A stretch of 64,000 nt of DNA from Streptomyces caatingaensis (GCF_001187435.1 NZ_LFXA01000017.1:744001-808000); one strand, 5' to 3'. Positions 16,570-25,409 are shown, counted from the first letter of the stretch. Made by a program: numbers and translations. The notes: generated by a model from the sequence alone, not told the origin.

Positions 16570-17721
16570 ATGAACGAGACACCGATGCGCGCCCGTGCCG
16601 TGGTCGATCTGGCCGCCCTGCGGGCCAACGTGCGTGCTCTGCGGGCCCGTGCCCCCCGGGCGCAGCTGATGGCAGTGGTCAAGGCGGACGCGTACGGGCA
16701 CGGGGCGGTGCCCTGCGCACGGGCGGCGCGCCGGGCCGGTGCGGCGTGGGTCGGCACGGCCACGCCGGAGGAGGCCCTCGCGCTGCGGGCCGCCGGGGAC
16801 CGGGGCCGGCTGATGTGCTGGCTGTGGACGCCGGGCGGGCCGTTCCGGGAGGCCGTCGAGGCGGACGTCGACATCTCGGTGAGCGGGCTGTGGGCCCTGG
16901 AGGAGGTCCTGGACGCGGTCCGGGCCGCCGGCCGCCCCGCCCGCGTCCAGCTCAAGATCGACACCGGTCTGGGGCGCAACGGCTGCGCGCCCGCCGACTG
17001 GGAGAAGCTGGTCGCCGCCGCCCGCGAGGCGGAGCGCGCCGGCAGCCTGCGCGTCACCGGCGTCTGGTCGCACTTCGCCTGCGCCGACGAGCCGGGCCAC
17101 CCCTCGATCCGCGCCCAGCTGGCCGTCTTCCGGGACGCCGTGGCGTACGCCGAGGCGCAGGGCCTCGACCCCGAGGTGCGCCACCACGCCAACTCGCCGG
17201 CCACCCTGACCCTGCCCGAGTCCCACTTCGACCTGGTGCGCACCGGCGTCGCGATGTACGGGATCTCGCCGAGCCCGGAGCTGGGCACCTCCGCCGAGCT
17301 GGGGCTGCGGCCGGTGATGACGCTGAGCGCGTCCCTCGCGTCGGTGAAGCGGGTGCCGGCCGGCCACGGCGTCTCGTACGGGCATCTGTACGCGACGCCG
17401 GCCGAGTCGACGCTCGCGCTGGTCCCGCTCGGCTACGCGGACGGCATCCCGCGCTCCGCCTCCGGCACGGGCCCGGTGCTGGTCGCGGGGAAGCGGCGGA
17501 CGGTCGCGGGCCGGGTCGCGATGGACCAGTTCGTGGTGGACCTGGGCCAGGACACGGCCTCCGTCGGCGACGAGGCGGTGCTCTTCGGCCCGGGCGACCG
17601 GGGCGAGCCGACCGCCGAGGACTGGGCGGAGGCGACCGGCACCATCGCGTACGAGGTGATCACGCGCATCACGGGCCGCGTGCCCCGGGTGTACGTCGGC
17701 GAGGAGGACCCCGGCGCATGA
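16570..17721 (+). CDS. alr: Alanine racemase
   Basis: PLP enzyme interconverting L- and D-alanine for peptidoglycan. 383 aa, full length. The PLP lysine is Lys38 in VVKADAYGHG. KIDTGLGRNG, HHANSPATL, VRTGVAMYGISP and GVSYGH (the second catalytic base is the Tyr here) are conserved, with MDQFVVDLG near the end. The ATG at 16570 lies 7 nt after a GACACT -10-like box with no clear ribosome-binding site. It overlaps the next gene by 4 bp (ATGA). Confidence 0.96.
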   Translation: MNETPMRARAVVDLAALRANVRALRARAPRAQLMAVVKADAYGHGAVPCARAARRAGAAWVGTATPEEALALRAAGDRGRLMCWLWTPGGPFREAVEADVDISVSGLWALEEVLDAVRAAGRPARVQLKIDTGLGRNGCAPADWEKLVAAAREAERAGSLRVTGVWSHFACADEPGHPSIRAQLAVFRDAVAYAEAQGLDPEVRHHANSPATLTLPESHFDLVRTGVAMYGISPSPELGTSAELGLRPVMTLSASLASVKRVPAGHGVSYGHLYATPAESTLALVPLGYADGIPRSASGTGPVLVAGKRRTVAGRVAMDQFVVDLGQDTASVGDEAVLFGPGDRGEPTAEDWAEATGTIAYEVITRITGRVPRVYVGEEDPGA

Positions 17722-18791
17722 CGGAGTCGGGCCGGCTGCGCGGCGCGGGGCTCGCGGGCGCGGCGGTGGGCGTCCTGGCCGCCGGGGCGGCGGCGGGCGT
17801 CGCCGTCGAGCGGCTCACGGTCGGGCGCGGCATGCGCAGGAAGGCCCGGCTCGCGCTGGACGCGACGGGTCCGTACGGGACGCTGCGCGGCACGCCGGGG
17901 TCGGTGGCCGCCGAGGACGGGACCGAGCTGTCCTACGAGGTGGACGACGGCCCGTCGGACCTGACCGTCGTCCTCAGCCACGGCTACTGCCTGAACCAGG
18001 ACTCCTGGCACTTCCAGCGCGCGGCCCTGCGGGAGGCCGGCGTGCGCGCGGTCTACTGGGACCAGCGCAGCCACGGCCGTTCGGAGCGCAGCCGGACGCC
18101 GTCCCCCTCGATCGAGCTGCTGGGCCGCGACCTCGCGGCGGTGATCCGGGCCGCCGCCCCCGCCGGGCCGCTGGTGCTGGCGGGGCACTCGATGGGCGGC
18201 ATGACGCAGATGGCGCTGGCCGGCCGGGAACCGGAGCTGGTCGCGGAGCGCGTCGCGGGCGCCGCCTTCGTCGGCACCTCGTCGGGGCGGCTGGCCGAGC
18301 TGACCTTCGGCCTGCCGGCCGTGGGGATGAGCGTGGTGCGGCGCGTCCTGCCGGGCGCGTTCCGGCTGATGACCGAACGGACGGAGCTGGTCGAGAGAGG
18401 CCGCCGGCTCACCGCCGACCTGCTCTCCGGCGTCTACCGGCGCTACTCGTTCGGCCCCGGCGACGTGGACCCGGCGGTGGCGCGCTTCGCGGAGCGGCTG
18501 CTGGAGGCGACACCGGTGGACGTGGTCGCCGACTTCTACCCGGCCTTCGCGGCGCACGAGGGGGGCGCGGCGCTGCGGGCCTTCCGGGGGCGCCCGGTGC
18601 TGGTGCTCGCGGGCGAGAAGGACCTGGTCACCCCCTGCGAGCACAGCGAGGCGGTGGCCGCGGAGCTGCCGGAGGCCGAGCTGGTGGTCGTCCCCGGCGC
18701 GGGGCACCTGGTGATGCTGGAACGGCCGGACGCGGTCGGCGAGCGGCTCGCCGCGCTGCTCGACGCGGCCCGCGCGACGGCCCGCGCCTGA
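17718..18791 (+). CDS. Membrane-anchored alpha/beta hydrolase
   Basis: 357 aa. A hydrophobic N-terminal segment (LAGAAVGVLAAGAAAGVAV, about residues 12-30) is probably a membrane anchor or uncleaved signal. The alpha/beta-hydrolase core has the oxyanion HGYCLNQDSW, nucleophile GHSMGG (Ser158), acid in GEKDLVTP and His in GAGHLVMLE, a complete triad. Start overlaps the alr stop. Physiological substrate unknown; lipase or esterase activity is plausible. The alr-hydrolase-tsaE order is conserved in streptomycetes as I remember it. Confidence 0.9.
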   Translation: MTESGRLRGAGLAGAAVGVLAAGAAAGVAVERLTVGRGMRRKARLALDATGPYGTLRGTPGSVAAEDGTELSYEVDDGPSDLTVVLSHGYCLNQDSWHFQRAALREAGVRAVYWDQRSHGRSERSRTPSPSIELLGRDLAAVIRAAAPAGPLVLAGHSMGGMTQMALAGREPELVAERVAGAAFVGTSSGRLAELTFGLPAVGMSVVRRVLPGAFRLMTERTELVERGRRLTADLLSGVYRRYSFGPGDVDPAVARFAERLLEATPVDVVADFYPAFAAHEGGAALRAFRGRPVLVLAGEKDLVTPCEHSEAVAAELPEAELVVVPGAGHLVMLERPDAVGERLAALLDAARATARA

Positions 18792-18817
18792 CGGCGCGGC
18801 GGCGGGGGCGCGGCCCG

Positions 18818-18823
18818 TACCAT
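18818..18823 (+). promoter_or_regulatory. -10 box for probable leaderless tsaE transcript
   Basis: TACCAT, then 8 nt, then the tsaE ATG. Confidence 0.45.
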
Positions 18824-18831
18824 CGGGCGGT

Positions 18832-19347
18832 ATGAACGCGTCCACCGACACCACCGCCCGCATCGCCGTCAAGACCGCCGAGGACATGCGCGAGCTGGGG
18901 CGCAGACTCGCCACGCTGCTGCGCGCCGGTGACCTGGTGCTGCTCTCCGGCGAGCTGGGTGCGGGCAAGACGACGCTGACGCGCGGGCTCGGCGAGGGCC
19001 TCGGGGTGCGCGGCGCCGTCACCTCGCCGACGTTCGTAATCGCGCGGGTGCACCCGTCGCTGACCGGCGGCCCGGCCCTCGTCCACGTCGACGCCTACCG
19101 GCTGTCCGGCGGGCTGGAGGAGATGGAGGACCTGGACCTGGACGTCTCGCTGCCCGAGTCGGTGACCGTCGTGGAGTGGGGCGACGGCAAGGTCGAGGAC
19201 CTGTCCGAGGACCGGCTGCGGGTGGTCATCGAGCGTGCCACGGGCGCGGATGCGGACGGCGCGGCGGGTGACGAGGACGTGCGCACGGTGACCGTGAGCG
19301 GCGTGGGTCCGCGCTGGTCCGGGGTGGACCTCGCACCGCTCGGCTGA
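18832..19347 (+). CDS. tsaE: tRNA t6A biosynthesis ATPase TsaE
   Basis: ATPase that drives turnover of the TsaB-TsaD complex making N6-threonylcarbamoyladenosine at tRNA position 37. 171 aa. Walker A GELGAGKTT at residues 40-48, then SPTFVIARVH, HVDAYRL, and LPESVTVVEWGDG. The C-terminal 40 residues are Asp/Ala-rich and variable. tsaB, rimI and tsaD follow about 1.1 kb downstream. Confidence 0.94.
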   Translation: MNASTDTTARIAVKTAEDMRELGRRLATLLRAGDLVLLSGELGAGKTTLTRGLGEGLGVRGAVTSPTFVIARVHPSLTGGPALVHVDAYRLSGGLEEMEDLDLDVSLPESVTVVEWGDGKVEDLSEDRLRVVIERATGADADGAAGDEDVRTVTVSGVGPRWSGVDLAPLG

Positions 19348-19452
19348 GCCGGCCGCCGGCGTCAACCGGAGCCGCGACGAGTAACCGACAGGGCGTCGGG
19401 AAGATGTTGCGTCGCCGTGGCCGGGCATGGTGACATGGAGGTGGAGAGACCT

Positions 19453-19470
19453 GGTTAGGTCTGCCTAACC
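19453..19470. promoter_or_regulatory. Iron box (DmdR/IdeR-type operator)
   Basis: GGTTAGGTCTGCCTAACC, perfect 6-bp outer arms with TTAGG/CCTAA inside. It matches 13 of 19 positions of the TTAGGTTAGGCTAACCTAA consensus as I recall it. It lies 26 bp before the next start codon. Confidence 0.7.
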
Positions 19471-19496
19471 GTGACCGGCTGCCCGAGGAGGCATTC

Positions 19497-19700
19497 ATGT
19501 CGGCCCACCCGCACCCCGCCGCCGTGGATCCCCGCACCGGGTCCTCCGGTTCCGAGGAACGTCCCTCGATGCGCGACCTGCTCGCGTCCTGTGCGGCGGC
19601 CGACGCGGTCTCGACTCCGCCTCCGCCGCCGGCGGCGGCGCGGCAGCCGGCGGAGCCGGACGATTCGGACGGGCCGGGCGAGGAGCGGGACGCGGCCTGA
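19497..19700 (+). CDS. Small hypothetical protein behind an iron box
   Basis: 67 aa, unrecognised. It is hydrophilic and likely disordered: SSGSEERPSMRDLLASCAAADAV in the middle, then a proline run and an acidic tail. No signal peptide; one Cys. The ATG has GAGGAGG 6 bp upstream, which supports translation. The only visible regulatory site is the iron box 26 bp upstream, so expression should rise under iron limitation (inference). Confidence 0.55.
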   Translation: MSAHPHPAAVDPRTGSSGSEERPSMRDLLASCAAADAVSTPPPPPAAARQPAEPDDSDGPGEERDAA

Positions 19701-19775
19701 AGTCCACCTGTCCGTGGGAGGGGGGGGCGGGTACGTGCGTTTACGTGCCCCGGTCCCGCAGTGGGAGAAAACCCC

Positions 19776-20351
19776 CTACGGGATCACGACCACCTTCGTA
19801 CCCCTCGGGGCGAAGTCCCACATCGCCCGGCCGTCGGCCGACTTCTCACGGATGCCCCCGGTCTTCTGCGTCGGCTTGGGGCTCGGCGACGAGCCATCCA
19901 CCGCCGCGCTGAAGCCGAAGACCACCCCCGCCGCGTCGCGGTGGAAGCGCACGATGTGCTCGATCGGGACGCCGTCCGAGCCGGTGCCGTTCGCGTCGCG
20001 CGAAGACACCGCGTACGTCCCCGGCTTCGGGTCCACCGTGCTCGGCGCGACCTCGAAGGTCTTGGCGGCCTTCGGGTCGGCGCCCACCAGCCACACCCGC
20101 TTTCGGCCCACCGAGTAGACGACGCGCTTCCCGGTGCCGGAGTCCGCGGGCACCACGGGCGGCGCCTCCTTCGCGGGACCGCCCTTCGCCTCGCCCCCGC
20201 CCTTCGCGGACCCGGACGGCCCGGCGGACGCGTGGGTGCCGCGGGCCAGGCGGTCGGGCGCGGCCGACGCCTCGTAGGCGAGGTACCCGACCGCGGCCAG
20301 GGCCGCCGCCGTGAGCCCGGCCACGAAGATCCCCGAGCTGCTGCGTGCCAC
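19776..20351 (-). CDS. Secreted or membrane-anchored hypothetical protein
   Basis: 191 aa. N-terminal basic residues then a hydrophobic stretch (GIFVAGLTAAALAAVGYLAY, about residues 8-27) predict a signal anchor. A Gly/Ser/Lys-rich linker (about 40-75) precedes a compact extracellular domain with VVYSVGRKRVWLVG, TYAVSSRDANGTGSDG and AMWDFAPRGTKVVVIP. The GTG at 20351 is preceded by GAGGAGAGAGGG. No family recognised. Longer upstream frame extensions run antisense through tsaB-tsaD and are not real. Confidence 0.72.
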   Translation of the reverse strand: MARSSSGIFVAGLTAAALAAVGYLAYEASAAPDRLARGTHASAGPSGSAKGGGEAKGGPAKEAPPVVPADSGTGKRVVYSVGRKRVWLVGADPKAAKTFEVAPSTVDPKPGTYAVSSRDANGTGSDGVPIEHIVRFHRDAAGVVFGFSAAVDGSSPSPKPTQKTGGIREKSADGRAMWDFAPRGTKVVVIP

Positions 20352-20476
20352 GCTGCGTACCCTCTCTCCTCCGTACGGCTGTGCGGCCGACCGTAGCACC
20401 CGGAAGCGCTCCCGCCGCGCCCCCGGCGCCCCCGCCCGGGACCCCGCGCGCGCACCGGCCGCCCCACGGCGCGCCG

Positions 20477-20482
20477 TAGGCT
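20477..20482 (+). promoter_or_regulatory. -10 box for probable leaderless tsaB transcript
   Basis: TAGGCT, then 7 nt, then the tsaB GTG; no ribosome-binding site is possible in that gap. Confidence 0.5.
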
Positions 20483-20489
20483 TGTCATT

Positions 20490-21158
20490 GTGCTGCTGCT
20501 CGCTCTTGATACCGCCACTCCCGCCGTCACCGTAGCCCTCCACGACGGGGACACCGTCGTCGCCGAGTCGAACCAGGTGGACGCCCGCCGGCACGGGGAG
20601 CTGCTGCTGCCCGCCGTGGACCGGGTGCTCGGCACGGCGGGCCGGGCGCTCGACGAGGTCACCGGCGTCGTCGTCGGCGTCGGCCCCGGCCCGTACACCG
20701 GCCTGCGCGTCGGCATCGTGACCGCCGCGACCTTCGCGGCCACGCTGTCCGTCCCCGTCCACGGCCTGTGCACGCTCGACGGCATCGCCTACGCCGCCGG
20801 GCAGGCGGGGCTGACCGGCGAGTTCGTGGTGGCCACGGACGCGCGCCGCAAGGAGGTCTACTGGGCCCGCTACGCGGACTCCCGGACCCGCGTCACCGAG
20901 CCCGCCGTGGACCGCCCCGGTGAGCTGACCGAGCCGCTGGCCGGGCTGACCGCCGTCGGCGCCGGCGCCGTCCTGTACGCCGACGCGTTCAGCGACGTCC
21001 GCGCCGACCTGCCGCAGCACCAGTCCGCCGCCGCCCTGGCCGCGCTCGCCGCCGAACGGCTGCGCGTCGGCGGCGACTTCCTGCCGCCGCAGCCGCTCTA
21101 CCTGCGCCGCCCCGACGCCCAGGTCCCGGCCAACTACAAGGTGGTCACACCGAAGTGA
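20490..21158 (+). CDS. tsaB: tRNA t6A biosynthesis protein TsaB
   Basis: Scaffold partner of TsaD in t6A37 synthesis. 222 aa, ASKHA fold: LLLALDTATPAVTVAL at the N-terminus, VVVGVGPGPYTGLRVGI in the middle. It lacks the TsaD metal motif, as expected. GTG start. It is the first gene of tsaB-rimI-tsaD; rimI overlaps it by 4 bp. Confidence 0.95.
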   Translation: MLLLALDTATPAVTVALHDGDTVVAESNQVDARRHGELLLPAVDRVLGTAGRALDEVTGVVVGVGPGPYTGLRVGIVTAATFAATLSVPVHGLCTLDGIAYAAGQAGLTGEFVVATDARRKEVYWARYADSRTRVTEPAVDRPGELTEPLAGLTAVGAGAVLYADAFSDVRADLPQHQSAAALAALAAERLRVGGDFLPPQPLYLRRPDAQVPANYKVVTPK

Positions 21159-21682
21159 GCACCCCGCAGGCAGGAGACGCCGCCGTGCGCGTCCGGGAGA
21201 TGCGCTGGTGGGACATCCCGGCCGTGCTGGAGCTGGAGCGCGCCCTCTTCCCGCACGACGCCTGGTCCAAGGGCCTGTTCTGGTCCGAGCTGGCGCACGC
21301 CCGGGGCGCGGGCGCCACCCGCCGCTACGTCGTCGCCGAGGACGGCACCGGCCGCGTCGTCGGCTACGCGGGCCTCGCCGCGGTGGACGGCACCGGCGAC
21401 GTGCAGACCATCGCCGTCGCCTTCGACCACTGGAGCACCGGCCTCGGCTCCCGGCTCCTCGGCGAACTCCTCGCCGCCGCCACCGCCTTCGAGTGCCGCG
21501 AGGTGCTGCTGGAGGTCCGCGTGGACAACACCCGCGCCCAACGCCTCTACGAGCGCTTCGGCTTCGAGCCCGTCGGCATCCGGCGCGGCTACTACCAGCC
21601 GGGCAATGTGGACGCGCTGGTGATGCGCCTGACCGATCCCGTAACCGCTGTGCAAGGAATGACTCATGGCTCGCAAGGCTGA
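21155..21682 (+). CDS. rimI: Ribosomal protein S18 alanine N-acetyltransferase
   Basis: GNAT acetyltransferase, 175 aa. Acetyl-CoA-binding motif A is in VQTIAVAFDHWSTGLGSRLL (the usual R/Q-x-x-G-x-G/A is slightly degenerate), followed by VLLEVRVDNTRAQRLYERFGF, the RimI signature region. GTG start overlaps the tsaB stop; its 3' end overlaps tsaD by 17 bp. The tight operon with tsaB and tsaD supports RimI rather than a generic acetyltransferase. Confidence 0.9.
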   Translation: MSTPQAGDAAVRVREMRWWDIPAVLELERALFPHDAWSKGLFWSELAHARGAGATRRYVVAEDGTGRVVGYAGLAAVDGTGDVQTIAVAFDHWSTGLGSRLLGELLAAATAFECREVLLEVRVDNTRAQRLYERFGFEPVGIRRGYYQPGNVDALVMRLTDPVTAVQGMTHGSQG

Positions 21683-22790
21683 CGAACCCCTCGTCCTCGG
21701 CATCGAGACCTCGTGCGACGAGACAGGCGTCGGCATCGTCCGCGGCCACACGCTCCTCGCCGACGCCGTCGCCTCCAGCGTCGACGAGCACGCGCGCTTC
21801 GGCGGGGTCGTCCCCGAGGTCGCCTCCCGGGCGCACCTGGAGGCGATGGTCCCCACCATCCAGCGCGCGCTGAAGGAGGCCGGCGTCACCGCCAGGGACC
21901 TCGACGGCATCGCCGTCACCGCGGGCCCGGGCCTCGCGGGCGCGCTGCTGGTGGGCGTCTCGGCGGCCAAGGCGTTCGCGTACGCCCTGGGCAAGCCGCT
22001 CTACGGCGTCAACCACCTCGCCTCGCACATCTGCGTCGACCAGCTCGAACACGGCGCGCTGCCCGAGCCGACGATGGCGCTGCTGGTCTCCGGCGGCCAC
22101 TCCTCGCTGCTGCTCGCGCCCGACATCACCGCCGACGTCCGGCCGCTGGGCTCGACCATCGACGACGCGGCGGGCGAGGCGTTCGACAAGGTCGCGCGCG
22201 TGCTCGACCTGGGCTTCCCCGGCGGCCCGGTCATCGACCGCTGGGCGCGCGAGGGCGACCCCGACGCCATAAAGTTCCCGCGCGGCCTCACCGGTCCCCG
22301 CGACCCGGTCTACGACTTCTCCTTCTCCGGCCTGAAGACCGCCGTCGCCCGCTGGATCGAGGCCAGGCGCGCGGCCGGCGAGGAGGTGCCCGTCGCCGAC
22401 GTCGCCGCGTCCTTCCAGGAGGCCGTGGTGGACGTGCTCACCCGCAAGGCGGTGCGCGCCTGCAAGGACCACGGCGTGGACCACCTGATGATCGGCGGCG
22501 GCGTCGCGGCCAACACCCGGCTGCGGGCGATGGCCGAGCGCCGCTGCGAGGACGCGGGCATCACGCTGCGGGTGCCGCGCCCCAAGCTGTGCACGGACAA
22601 CGGCGCGATGGTCGCGGCGCTGGGCGCCGAGATGGTCGCGCGCGGGCGCAACGCCTCGGCGTGGGACCTGTCGGCGGACTCCTCGCTGCCGGTGACGGAC
22701 CCGCACGTGCCGGGTCATGACCACGCGCACGGCCATGACCACGACCACGTCCACGAGTTGAGCCGCAAGAACCTGTACGACGCGGGCTGA
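21666..22790 (+). CDS. tsaD: tRNA N6-adenosine threonylcarbamoyltransferase
   Basis: Catalytic subunit for t6A37 tRNA modification. 374 aa. LGIETSCDETGVGIV at the N-terminus, metal-binding His117/His121 in NHLASHI, LLVSGGHSSL, FSFSGLKTAV and IGGGVAANTRLR are diagnostic. The C-terminus has an unusual His/Asp-rich tail (about residues 350-366) that could bind metal. ATG start inside rimI. Confidence 0.96.
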   Translation: MARKADEPLVLGIETSCDETGVGIVRGHTLLADAVASSVDEHARFGGVVPEVASRAHLEAMVPTIQRALKEAGVTARDLDGIAVTAGPGLAGALLVGVSAAKAFAYALGKPLYGVNHLASHICVDQLEHGALPEPTMALLVSGGHSSLLLAPDITADVRPLGSTIDDAAGEAFDKVARVLDLGFPGGPVIDRWAREGDPDAIKFPRGLTGPRDPVYDFSFSGLKTAVARWIEARRAAGEEVPVADVAASFQEAVVDVLTRKAVRACKDHGVDHLMIGGGVAANTRLRAMAERRCEDAGITLRVPRPKLCTDNGAMVAALGAEMVARGRNASAWDLSADSSLPVTDPHVPGHDHAHGHDHDHVHELSRKNLYDAG

Positions 22791-22865
22791 GCGGCCGGTT
22801 GCGGGACGGCGACGCCTTATCCTGATGCCTCGCAGCACACGGGGAGCAACGGGAGGGCGTCCGCC

Positions 22866-23237
22866 ATGGACTGGTGGATATGGGCCATGATCTTCGGAGG
22901 ACCGCTGGCCGGAGCCGCTACGGCGTTCCGTGACACGGTCAGCACGGCCCTCGGCCGGCGGCACGAGCGCAAGCTCCGGCTCATCGAGGCCAAGCGCGAG
23001 GAGCGCACCGCCCTGGAGGCGGCGGGCAAGCCCCCGGAGCCGGTCTGCGGCTGCGGCCACCACCTCGCCAAGCACGACAAACAGGGCAAGTGCCACGAGA
23101 CGGTGCAGGTCCCCGTCGCCTGGGACGCGGACGAGAAGCCCGTCGGCTACGAGCGCGAGCGCTGCAACTGCCAGCAGTACGTGGGCCCTCAGCCGCTCGC
23201 GACGCTCTACGCGGAGGAGCTCACCGACCTGGGGTGA
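22866..23237 (+). CDS. Hypothetical protein with Cys/His zinc-binding motif
   Basis: 123 aa. A short hydrophobic N-terminus (WWIWAMIFGGPLAGAATAF) suggests membrane association, followed by a basic/coiled helix (RHERKLRLIEAKREERTALEAAG). Then comes a cluster CGCGHHLAKHDKQGKCHE ... RCNCQQY (about residues 61-103): at least six Cys and three His, likely a zinc site. GGGAG precedes the ATG. A TATCCT -10-like box lies near 22819. Family unknown to me; apparently conserved among streptomycetes. Confidence 0.7.
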   Translation: MDWWIWAMIFGGPLAGAATAFRDTVSTALGRRHERKLRLIEAKREERTALEAAGKPPEPVCGCGHHLAKHDKQGKCHETVQVPVAWDADEKPVGYERERCNCQQYVGPQPLATLYAEELTDLG

Positions 23238-23296
23238 GGGCGTCCGTCAGGACGGCGGAACCGAGGCGCCGCCCTCCCCTTGCCGCGCATGCCGGG

Positions 23297-24481
23297 CTAC
23301 GCCCGGACCGGGTGCCCCAGCAGCATCGTCGGAGCACCCGCGACGCGCGTAAGGACGATCACGCAGGAGTTCGTCCCTGCCAGTCTGAGCTTCTTGCGCA
23401 GCTCCTCCGGCTCCACGGCCGACCCCCGCTTCTTGATGACGGCCACGCCGATCTCCCGCTCGCGCACCAGCGCCCGCAGGCGCTTCACGTTGAACGGCAG
23501 CACGTCCGTGATCTCGTACGCCGACGCGTACGGCGTCGGGCGCAGCTCGTCGGACGTCACGTACGCGATCGTCCCGTCGATCAGCCCGCCGGAGACCTGC
23601 TCGGCGACGTCCGCGACGAGGTGGGCGCGGATGACCGCGCCGTCCGGCTCGTAGAGGTAGCGGCCGACGGGGCGGACGGCCGGGTCGGGGAGGCCGGTGC
23701 CGGTGAGGGAGCGCGGGCCGGGCAGGAGGGTGGCGCGGCGGGTGCCGGGGGAGGTGCCGAACCACAGGACGGCCTCCTTCACGTCGCCCCCGTCCGAGAT
23801 CCACTCGGCCTCGGCGTCCTCGGGGACCGCCTCGTGCGGGACGCCGGGGGCGATCTTCAGCGCGGCGTGCGGGGCCGTACGGGCCGCCTCGACCGCCCAG
23901 GACAGCGGCGGGGAGTACGCCTCGGGGTCGAGGATGCGGCCCCGGCCGCCCCTGCGCGCCGGGTCGACGAACACCGCGTCGTACCCGGCCGTCCCCACCT
24001 CCGTCACGTCCGCGCAGCGCACCTCGATCAGCTCGGACAGCCCCAGCGCCGCCGCGTTGGCGCGTGCGACCTCGCAGGTGAGCGGGTCGCGGTCGACGGC
24101 AAGGACGGAGATGCCGGCCCGGGCGAGGGCGATCGCGTCGCCGCCGTTGCCGCAGCACAGGTCGGCGAGGCGGCGCACGCCCAGCGCGGCGAAGCGCTCC
24201 GCGCGGTAGGCGGCGACGGAGGCGCGGGTGGCCTGCTCCACGCCGTCCGGCGTGAAGAACATCCGGTACGCGTCCTCCGCGCCGAACTTCGCGACCGCGC
24301 GCTGCCGCAGCCGCGCCTGGCCCAGCGCGGCCGAGACCAGCCCGGCCGGGTGCTCGCGGCGCAGCCGGGTCGCGACGGCCAGCTCCTGCGCCGGGTCGTG
24401 GTCGCGCAGCCCGTCGAGGAGGCGGCGGCCCTCGTCGGTGAGGAGGGCGGTGAAGGCGGAGACATCGGATGGTGCGGGCAC
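23297..24481 (-). CDS. SAM-dependent methyltransferase with THUMP-like C-terminus
   Basis: 394 aa. A helical N-terminus (residues 1-90) precedes a Rossmann methyltransferase core: LADLCCGNGGDAIALA (motif I), VDRDPLTCEVARANA (motif II), and YDAVFVDPARRGGRGR (motif IV; DPAR instead of the DPPY of N6-adenine enzymes). The C-terminal section (EITDVLPFNVKRLRALVRER ... VEPEELRKKLRL) matches the THUMP-like domain found after such cores. RNA or tRNA is the likely substrate. The GTG at 24481 is chosen; a GAGAAT box sits 6 nt before it. Confidence 0.85.
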   Translation of the reverse strand: MPAPSDVSAFTALLTDEGRRLLDGLRDHDPAQELAVATRLRREHPAGLVSAALGQARLRQRAVAKFGAEDAYRMFFTPDGVEQATRASVAAYRAERFAALGVRRLADLCCGNGGDAIALARAGISVLAVDRDPLTCEVARANAAALGLSELIEVRCADVTEVGTAGYDAVFVDPARRGGRGRILDPEAYSPPLSWAVEAARTAPHAALKIAPGVPHEAVPEDAEAEWISDGGDVKEAVLWFGTSPGTRRATLLPGPRSLTGTGLPDPAVRPVGRYLYEPDGAVIRAHLVADVAEQVSGGLIDGTIAYVTSDELRPTPYASAYEITDVLPFNVKRLRALVREREIGVAVIKKRGSAVEPEELRKKLRLAGTNSCVIVLTRVAGAPTMLLGHPVRA

Positions 24482-24546
24482 TGTCCCATTCTCGGCGATG
24501 GGATCCGTGCGCACGGCGCTCGAACGCAGGAACGACAATCGATGGC

Positions 24547-25380
24547 GTGAACCGATCCGCACGTGCCCTCCTCGCCGTCTGCGCCGCCGCCCTGCCGCTC
24601 TCCGGGTGTTCGGACGCGTCCTCGCCGGCGCCGGAGGAGGGGAAGCCGGCCGCGTCCACGGCGCCCGCCCCCGCGAGGACGCCGTCCGCCGGCCCCGCCG
24701 CGTACCGCCGCTGGGGTCTGGACAAGCCGCTCGCCCCGCCCCCGCCGCCGCCCGCGCACCGGCTCACCGAGGGGCGGAAGAGCGGCGTGCCGCAGATCGT
24801 CCGGCGGGTGCCCACCAAGGACAAGGTCGTCTTCGTGACCTTCGACGACGGGGCCGAGAAGGATCCGGCGTTCCTGGAGATGGCGAAGGACCTCAAGCTG
24901 CCCTTCAGCATGTTCCTGACCGACAGTGCCGCCCGCGCCGGGCGCGGCTACGGCTACTTCGAGACCCTGCGCGCCCAGGGCGCCGGCGTGCACGACCACA
25001 CGCTCACCCACCCCAATCTGCGCACCCTGTCCGCCGCCGCGCAGCGGAAGGAGATCTGCGGGCAGCAGGAGGTCCTGAAGAAGCGGTTCGGCAAGCGGCC
25101 GGAGCTGTTCCGCCCGCCGTACGGCAACTACAACGACGCGACGCTCGCCGCCGCCGGCTCCTGCGGCGTCCGGGCGGTGGTGCTCTGGCAGGCGACGATG
25201 CAGATCAACGACATGAGGTACGCCGAGGCGGGGAAGCTTCGTCCGGGCGACATCGTCCTCGCCCACTTCCGAGGCCCGGCGGAGCTCAAGGGCACGACGA
25301 TGACCCGCATGGTCGCCAACATGCTGCGGAGCATCCAGCGGCAGGGCTTCACGGTGGCGCGGCTGGAGGACTACGTGTGA
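24547..25380 (+). CDS. Lipoprotein polysaccharide deacetylase (NodB domain)
   Basis: 277 aa, carbohydrate esterase 4 family acting outside the membrane on wall polymers such as peptidoglycan or chitin-like sugars. Lipobox LSGC near residue 20 follows a hydrophobic signal. A Pro/Ala linker leads to NodB motifs: TFDDG (metal/base Asp), HDHTLTH (metal His pair), RPPYGNYN, VVLWQATM and IVLAHF. The GTG at 24547 sits 7 nt after GACAAT, a possible leaderless start, divergent from the methyltransferase. Confidence 0.9.
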   Translation: MNRSARALLAVCAAALPLSGCSDASSPAPEEGKPAASTAPAPARTPSAGPAAYRRWGLDKPLAPPPPPPAHRLTEGRKSGVPQIVRRVPTKDKVVFVTFDDGAEKDPAFLEMAKDLKLPFSMFLTDSAARAGRGYGYFETLRAQGAGVHDHTLTHPNLRTLSAAAQRKEICGQQEVLKKRFGKRPELFRPPYGNYNDATLAAAGSCGVRAVVLWQATMQINDMRYAEAGKLRPGDIVLAHFRGPAELKGTTMTRMVANMLRSIQRQGFTVARLEDYV

Positions 25381-25409
25381 CGCCCCGGCCGCCGCGCGCG
25401 GGTGAGGAA

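Noticed and set aside
19776..23096. 1106-codon open frame on the minus strand
   Set aside because: Everything upstream of 20351 is antisense to tsaB, rimI, tsaD and the Cys/His gene; GC-rich DNA leaves long open shadows. Only the 3' 191 codons look like a protein.
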